Of a stretch of 10,624 nt of DNA, positions 7,101-10,624 are shown one piece after another. The DNA comes from an uncultured Odoribacter sp. (GTDB lineage Bacteria > Bacteroidota > Bacteroidia > Bacteroidales > Marinifilaceae). Numbering within the stretch: position 1 is the stretch's first letter; each line of letters opens with the position of its first letter. The notes below the pieces were generated by a model, which was given only the letters and a program-made list of their open reading frames with translations, was not told the DNA's origin and did no database searches. A program made the translations under genes and the position numbers. The DNA lies in assembly GCA_900548135.1 (NCBI GenBank), contig URJC01000060.1, positions 1 through 10,624 on the forward strand, written 5' to 3'.

Positions 7101-7466
7101 AACAACTCTGACAAGCCTTTAAAAATGAGTGATATAACTATAAATTATGTATTTAATGCAGACAATAAAGAAAACCTTGAATACCATTGCGACTGGCTTG
7201 CTGTAGATAATCAATACTTAGGTAATACTTCGGTTTGTGAATTTGTTAATGACGATTACGGAAATACATATGCAAAAATCAAATTTAATACCGATGTTGA
7301 ACTTCAACCTAATAAACAGTTTGTAATCCATTTTAGACTAAATGCAGCAGATTGGTCTAATTGGGATACATCGAATGATTATTCAATGGGAACAGAACAG
7401 CTATTGCCAAATGATAAAATAATTGTTTTTTATAATGAACAGCTTATAAGCGGTGTCCAGCCTTGA
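4149..7466 (+). CDS. Secreted LCAT-type lipase/esterase with C-terminal CBM3
   Basis: This is a 1105-residue exported hydrolase. A signal peptide (1-31) ends in PAFA before DDY. Residues about 80-320 are a beta-rich domain I do not recognise, and 325-440 looks like a CARDB/Ig-type linker (NIGDGDATDVSI). The catalytic part (about 445-800) has LCAT-family marks: VVVVPGIMG (448-456), YDWR, nucleophile S569 in AHSMGG, GTPFWGAP, D753 in GDSVVP, and likely H779 in DQDHMG. Residues about 840-950 are a beta region with one calcium-loop-like DLDNDGEID. The end (about 965-1105) resembles a family 3 carbohydrate-binding module (DWSNWDTSNDYS; final FYNEQLISGVQP). It should cleave or transfer acyl esters outside the cell; the substrate is unknown. 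The start is ATG 4149, with AAAGG at 4135-4139; it lies 34 nt after agrD with no terminator, so it is probably in the agr operon. It is very AT-rich. Confidence 0.88.
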   Translation: MVKNKILKRIVAGLSCIALSTTMLTSLPAFADDYVDEYQYYSTLDPNGEEYQEWKSNLASSAVSVPQNRMLKSILKNNTLIANDYIEFNTASNGHYTIGTIGGNPNSSTDDNKKMLFGHPGGGTSKTTIVVGESINEFTSSNVTYDADGSKSVSKASYDGVDVTQELSIIENSATGRDDVVKIKYIVKNDTEYAKQVGIRIMMDTMLGGNDAAPFRVNGSDVTTETVYSGSNIPQIWQAFDSATNPGVVAQGTFYKSGDRKPDKVQFTNWGNVTSTLWDYVTQPGRSNGDSAVSITWNKDTFTSGETREFVTYYGLSELEQNLIPPLALSVYADNKVSISNFNYDDINANVYLDNIGDGDATDVSIKITADNLEPKYGTSLTHNYSVIKPSKSYSIPLKFIVPTDSKHNSDINAKLDFELSYKVAKTGDTEVKRITKNITIPKLKRAVVVVPGIMGIDLAKTSNDESVWGSWIEQPSNFDDVKKIHNAFQSLKCDYYGNSNIELYPVNNYGYDDTYKGIIESLNNDTDISDKYDILFFPYDWRMGAQITANNLHDLISDYNEVVFVAHSMGGIVTEKYISEYGADNISKQITAGTPFWGAPTMLCVLSTGDLSYIIGGLGVAESLFTSFELPSVLVNLGSCYDLLPNKDYTDDWQWIYSYKRTYDHWYDYFIDNGNFTYFTFDEFDELISDDYNNYLWIDGKYNHSRIKISQNNTNNLKRIALVGSNRNTISTIQHCPGDRGLQFVPEYGIGDSVVPIESATMNFNHDLLDIKIFDQDHMGLIQSQECIDEILKNIKDTKSFMKLPMRTKMANNNLTSNAIEETKTLSNKLAISGYFDLFFSNETCSYYYTNSEVHEGNNFKFDPLTSVGNPILLAQFADDNYDCKINSLADQNTDIMCNIDGNIYLYTNISVNSGSVLFLNLSDGSFFINIDLDNDGEIDTTVTPTINPGVIQDDEKSPEITVESCNAGISNSNTINPNIVITNNSDKPLKMSDITINYVFNADNKENLEYHCDWLAVDNQYLGNTSVCEFVNDDYGNTYAKIKFNTDVELQPNKQFVIHFRLNAADWSNWDTSNDYSMGTEQLLPNDKIIVFYNEQLISGVQP

Positions 7467-7482
7467 AGTAGAGGTTGAAGCA

Positions 7483-8346
7483 ATGAAAAAAACAATTATA
7501 ATTATAATTATATCATTATTAGTTACGGCAGGCACTTTTGTTTTATCTAAGTATCACAACAGAGATAAAATGATGACTCAAATGAATAAAGATATACAAG
7601 ATTATTATTATATAAGCTGTCCAAATGGAAATGAGCTTGACATCAAGCAAAAGAGCAGTAATGAATATCAATACTCTATTCTTAGTTATCCTTTTAGCAC
7701 AACAGAATACACTAACAAATTTACATTCAGATTAAAAGTGAGTCTTGATCAGAAATTCATATTTGAAAAAATCGGCTTATTGACAGGCACAAGCGGAGTA
7801 AACGCAAATACAGACTTTCCTAATTGTCTTATTAAAGAAAATGATTCTTCTCAATATCAACGTTTTTTTCTCCCCACGCCAGAAGAAGATAATGATGTTT
7901 CAACAATCCTTGGCGAAGGCAAAATATATGTATCATTCAAGAATGCAATCAATTCATCAGATATATCATCTGTAATAGATGAATATAGTGAATACGGAAC
8001 AGTGACATGGCTTTGGGTCGATACTTACAATGATTCTGATTCAACACTACCAACGATTCAAAATCCTCAAAATGACGAAAGAGGAGTGTATGGTATCCCG
8101 TTGTTCTATGCTGGCGAAAAGCTCATTTCACCATTAGATAAGTTTGTTAATATAATAAATGATAAACACGCTTATTTGGAAGACGAATTTGAAAACATAA
8201 GAAACGGTATTAATACAGGTAAAGATACTATTAAGCAATCTGATATTAATATTATAGGTATTGTTTTATTGTCCCAAAAAGATTTGAACCGTAGTGCCAT
8301 AATAAACGAAATCGCCATAAAGGGAAATGTCTATGTAGTTAACTAA
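7483..8346 (+). CDS. Membrane-anchored extracytoplasmic protein, partner of the lipase, function unknown
   Basis: This 287-residue protein has one N-terminal membrane helix (about 4-22, MKKTIIIIII onward) and no lipobox cysteine, so it should be tethered outside the membrane rather than lipidated. Only three residues precede the helix, leaving no cytoplasmic domain. The outer part is soluble and has TWLWVDTY at 165-172 followed by GVYGIPLFYAGE. This pattern recalls the C-terminal domain of YhdL-type sigma-factor regulators (Sigma_reg_C), but the anti-sigma part is absent and the match is from memory of the motif only. The start is ATG 7483, with AGAGG at 7470-7474; an in-frame GTG at 7453 inside the lipase end is less likely. 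It lies 16 nt after the lipase stop and ends the operon. Possible roles are chaperone, anchor, sensor or self-protection for the lipase. Confidence 0.8.
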   Translation: MKKTIIIIIISLLVTAGTFVLSKYHNRDKMMTQMNKDIQDYYYISCPNGNELDIKQKSSNEYQYSILSYPFSTTEYTNKFTFRLKVSLDQKFIFEKIGLLTGTSGVNANTDFPNCLIKENDSSQYQRFFLPTPEEDNDVSTILGEGKIYVSFKNAINSSDISSVIDEYSEYGTVTWLWVDTYNDSDSTLPTIQNPQNDERGVYGIPLFYAGEKLISPLDKFVNIINDKHAYLEDEFENIRNGINTGKDTIKQSDINIIGIVLLSQKDLNRSAIINEIAIKGNVYVVN

Positions 8347-8470
8347 ACTATAAATTTATTGTTATCTTGTTTTATTGCCAAATACTATATTTTTCGTTCC
8401 ACACAAGTCTGAATAGGCATTGTGGGGCACACCACAACAGGCACAAACTCTATTGGAACTGAATAACCGC

Positions 8471-8518
8471 AAGCCCTCGGAAATGCTCTTGTAAGCGTTT
8501 CTGAGGGCTTTTTCTTTT
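8471..8518 (+). terminator. Strong Rho-independent terminator ending the agr-lipase operon
   Basis: AAGCCCTCGGAAA (8471-8483) pairs with TTTCTGAGGGCTT (8498-8510): 13 bp with one G-U pair. It is followed by TTTTTCTTTT. The other strand has no T-tract after the stem, so it works rightward only. An outer inverted pair TAACCGC (8464-8470) / GCGGTTA (8521-8527) encloses it and could lengthen the hairpin. The rest of 8347-8583 holds no gene I can support, only a 6-bp hairpin at 8420-8437 (TTGTGG / CCACAA). Confidence 0.88.
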
Positions 8519-8583
8519 CAGCGGTTAGAATTCCGCTCCGCAGGCTCGGATAGTGATGTGTGGCATTTCCGTTCGCCTGACGG

Positions 8584-9177
8584 TCAAGCTGAGGTCGGCT
8601 CGGTGATGCCGTGACGGAGTTCATACTCACGCACACGGCGGTAGAAAGTATTTGCTGACATATTCATTCTCCGCATAAAGTCCCTGCCCGTGATGTGCTT
8701 GGCTCTCCATTCCCCATAGAGCTGACCGAACCTCGTCCAGTCGGTGGGGATAGGCTTTCGCCCGGTGTACTTGCCCTGAGCCTTAGCGATCTCGATGCCC
8801 TCACGCTGTCGCTGTTTGAGCTGCTCACGCTCCAACTGTGAGAGTGCAGCGAACACGGTGAGCATAAATTTGCCCGCAGGAGTGTCGGTGTCAATTTTCT
8901 CCTTGTGGCTGATGAGCGTTACTCCCTTGTCTGTGAGGGTGTCGATGATGTTCAGCAAGTCCTTTGTGGAGCGTCCCAGACGGCTGATACTCTCGATGTA
9001 GAGGGTGTCACCCTCACGCACATAGTCAAGCATTGCCCTGAGCTGAGGGCGGTCGGTGTTCGCTCCTGACAGCTTCTCGGAGAAGATGCGGTCAACCTGA
9101 TAACTGCACATGATCTCCTGCTGTCTCGCTGTTTCCTGATGCTCCGTAGAAACACGGATATAACCTATTTTGCTCAT
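8584..9177 (-). CDS. Small serine recombinase (resolvase/invertase family)
   Basis: This 197-residue site-specific recombinase has the catalytic domain (about 1-135) starting MSKIGYIRVS, with nucleophile S10 in RVST. The active-site arginines are R8, R66 and R69 (SISRLGRS). DTPAGKFMLTVFAALSQLERE follows as the conserved helix. Residues about 140-190 form a helix-turn-helix (MNMSANTFYRRVREYE) that binds the crossover site. Its length is that of resolvases and invertases, not of the large serine integrases. It starts at the ATG on 9177, with AAAGGAAA 9-16 bases upstream, and lies 18 nt after the relaxase stop, so the two form one leftward operon. Likely roles are resolving multimers or cointegrates of the mobile element, or inverting a segment; it is unlikely to integrate the element on its own. 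No crossover site is identified. Confidence 0.93.
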   Translation of the reverse strand: MSKIGYIRVSTEHQETARQQEIMCSYQVDRIFSEKLSGANTDRPQLRAMLDYVREGDTLYIESISRLGRSTKDLLNIIDTLTDKGVTLISHKEKIDTDTPAGKFMLTVFAALSQLEREQLKQRQREGIEIAKAQGKYTGRKPIPTDWTRFGQLYGEWRAKHITGRDFMRRMNMSANTFYRRVREYELRHGITEPTSA

Positions 9178-9195
9178 AGTTGTTGTTTCCTTTCT

Positions 9196-10624
9196 TTATT
9201 CAAGTGTATTTTTATTTCTATGTTTAGCCTGTGTCCTCTGACGGCTTTTCTCACGCTCACGCTTCATCTGCTGTTCGTTGATGTACTGGCGCACCTGTCG
9301 GGTGTACTTCTTCGCCGTTTCACGCTTGGTGAGGAATGCGGTATGCTCGACATTAAGCCTGTTCCACTTCGATTTCAGCTTGTTGGACTTCTCCAAAAGG
9401 TCAAGCATCGTCGGCGGTTTGCCGTCAACAGCATACTTCTTGATATGCTCCTTGATGTACTTGACCGTCTGCTCGTAGTCCTCGATAGTGGCGGCATTTT
9501 TCTTCTTGAAACGGCTCTGCGACCAGCCCGATTTGCCCTGATACTCCTTGTAAACAGGCTCCAGCTCGTCACGGTGCTTCATCTTTGCAATGAGCGTGTC
9601 GATAGCTGTAAACTTCTTTTTCAGATCGGCACGCTCAGTTGTGTGGTCATCGGAGTGAGGTGTATTGAAGAAGAATCCAGACAGCTCGCTGAATGACATA
9701 ACGCCACCAGCTTCAAGGTCTGCGATGATTTCGTTTGCTCTGCCCATACCTCTGATAGCTTTCCACGGATCTTCTTTCTTTTCAGGTGCTTTACTCTCCG
9801 TAGGTGTGGGCTGTGGTGTCCGGGCAGACGGTTCAGGCTTCGGATTGATAGCAGTTGCGTTAAGCATATCAAGCTGTGCCTGCCGTCTTGCTCGTCGGGC
9901 TGCAAAGAACTTCTCCACCTGTTCCGCAGCAGCTTTTCTCTTTGCGGTTTCACTTGTTTCGGTGATAGTTTCAGGCTCGGCAGATTGTTTCGGCTTTGTC
10001 GGTGCGGTGACTGTCTGTGTCGGCTTCGGCTCGGTCTTTGGAACAACAGGCTTCGGCGCTTCGATAAGCATATCGGGAGTGACATTCGCCGCTGACAGCT
10101 TTTCCTGTATCTCCGCTATCTGCTCGGCTATGCGTTCGGGGGTGAAGTCTGCGCCCAGGGTGTCGGCTCTTGTAAACTTCTGTTGACCGTCACCTGATAA
10201 ACGGAATTTCAGCTTGACCTTATTGCTTGGCTTGTAAACATATTCGATACTGCACTCCGAACATTTTTCAAGAAAATCCTTGAAGTCACGGCTGTAAAGC
10301 ATGACCTCCGCAATCCTGACACGGAGCTTATCTTTCCACGACTTGCCCTCTTTCTGCATATTCCTCTCAAAGTGAGATACCCCATGTCCCTTTTCAGGCT
10401 CGGAGATAACAGATATACCGTGTTCAGCACATATCTCGTCCGAAATCTCACGCAACTCTGCCCACGCTCTTTCAGACTTTCTGCCTTGATTATGCTCGGT
10501 GGTAAAGCTCAGACCGTTATACAGATTTGTGTTGTTGAAAATGATGTGGCAATGCAGGTGCGACTTGTCATGATGAACAGCAATGACATACTGATAATCG
10601 CCTTTCAGATAACGGTCGCACAGC
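9196..10624 (-). CDS. MOBP/VirD2-type relaxase, N-terminus outside window
   Basis: The frame enters from the right edge and ends at TAA 9196-9198, giving 475 visible residues. Counting from the edge, VHHDKSHLHCHIIFNN (16-31) contains the metal-binding three-histidine motif H22-x-H24-x-H26 with the HxDKxH context of MOBP/VirD2 relaxases. These enzymes nick oriT and lead the strand during conjugation. The catalytic tyrosine should be in the missing N-terminal part. After the nuclease domain comes a Pro/Thr/Lys-rich linker (about residues 185-300), then a charged helical C-terminal region ending in a basic tail. A TTG at 10453-10455 could be mistaken for the start, but coding clearly runs through it. 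The recombinase follows 18 nt downstream. The gene is GC-rich like its neighbour and unlike the agr block. Confidence 0.92.
   Translation of the reverse strand, partial: LCDRYLKGDYQYVIAVHHDKSHLHCHIIFNNTNLYNGLSFTTEHNQGRKSERAWAELREISDEICAEHGISVISEPEKGHGVSHFERNMQKEGKSWKDKLRVRIAEVMLYSRDFKDFLEKCSECSIEYVYKPSNKVKLKFRLSGDGQQKFTRADTLGADFTPERIAEQIAEIQEKLSAANVTPDMLIEAPKPVVPKTEPKPTQTVTAPTKPKQSAEPETITETSETAKRKAAAEQVEKFFAARRARRQAQLDMLNATAINPKPEPSARTPQPTPTESKAPEKKEDPWKAIRGMGRANEIIADLEAGGVMSFSELSGFFFNTPHSDDHTTERADLKKKFTAIDTLIAKMKHRDELEPVYKEYQGKSGWSQSRFKKKNAATIEDYEQTVKYIKEHIKKYAVDGKPPTMLDLLEKSNKLKSKWNRLNVEHTAFLTKRETAKKYTRQVRQYINEQQMKREREKSRQRTQAKHRNKNTLE

Noticed and set aside
7483..7560. Lipoprotein signal at the start of the 287-residue protein
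   Set aside because: The hydrophobic segment is followed by no cysteine, so there is no lipobox.
8385..8636. Minus-strand frame of 83 codons downstream of the recombinase
   Set aside because: It overlaps the operon terminator and the recombinase end in another frame, with no start signal or family.
9139..10186. Plus-strand frames opposite the relaxase
   Set aside because: Antisense shadows of a clearly coding relaxase; no ribosome binding sites or domains.
1..10624. CRISPR arrays, tRNA, rRNA or known riboswitches
   Set aside because: No regularly spaced repeats, tRNA-like cloverleafs or conserved RNA motifs were seen on reading both strands.

Overview
The window reads as DNA from a gut or rumen Firmicute, most likely a Ruminococcus-like or other clostridial genome. 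The reasons are a clostridial-type agr locus, strong AGGA-type ribosome binding sites, a family 3 cellulose-binding module on the main secreted protein, and a mobilisation module common in those bacteria. Base composition is a mosaic: the left edge (1-941) and the right part (about 8520-10624) are GC-rich, and everything between is clearly AT-rich.

Layout. Bases 1-941 (minus strand) hold an open frame for a secreted-looking protein with paired cysteines; it leaves the window on the left and has no start on the right, so it looks 5'-truncated at a junction near 941. A rightward terminator (989-1030) and a strong promoter (1034-1062) follow. Then come a LytTR response regulator and an AgrC-like sensor kinase, overlapping by 4 bp. 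Next is a pair of LytTR-type direct repeats 21 bp apart and a second extended -10 promoter (3103-3192). This drives agrB, two consecutive AgrD-type peptide precursors (the first inferred, the second clear), a 1105-residue secreted LCAT-type lipase/esterase with a C-terminal CBM3, and a 287-residue membrane-anchored protein. The run ends at a strong terminator (8471-8518). On the minus strand at the right lie a MOBP/VirD2-type relaxase (cut by the window edge) and a small serine recombinase, 18 nt apart.

How the genes fit together. The regulator/kinase pair should sense cyclic peptides made by AgrB from the AgrD precursors, and the regulator should bind the direct repeats and switch on agrB onward. 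Because no terminator or convincing promoter separates agrD from the lipase gene, the enzyme and its membrane partner appear to be the direct output of quorum sensing. The result is a self-contained cassette (sensor, signal, secreted enzyme, partner) next to conjugative mobilisation genes, which suggests it travels as cargo. The most interesting points are the tandem AgrD precursors with different predicted rings but the same spacing and flanks, and a quorum-controlled lipase-like enzyme with a cellulose-binding module.
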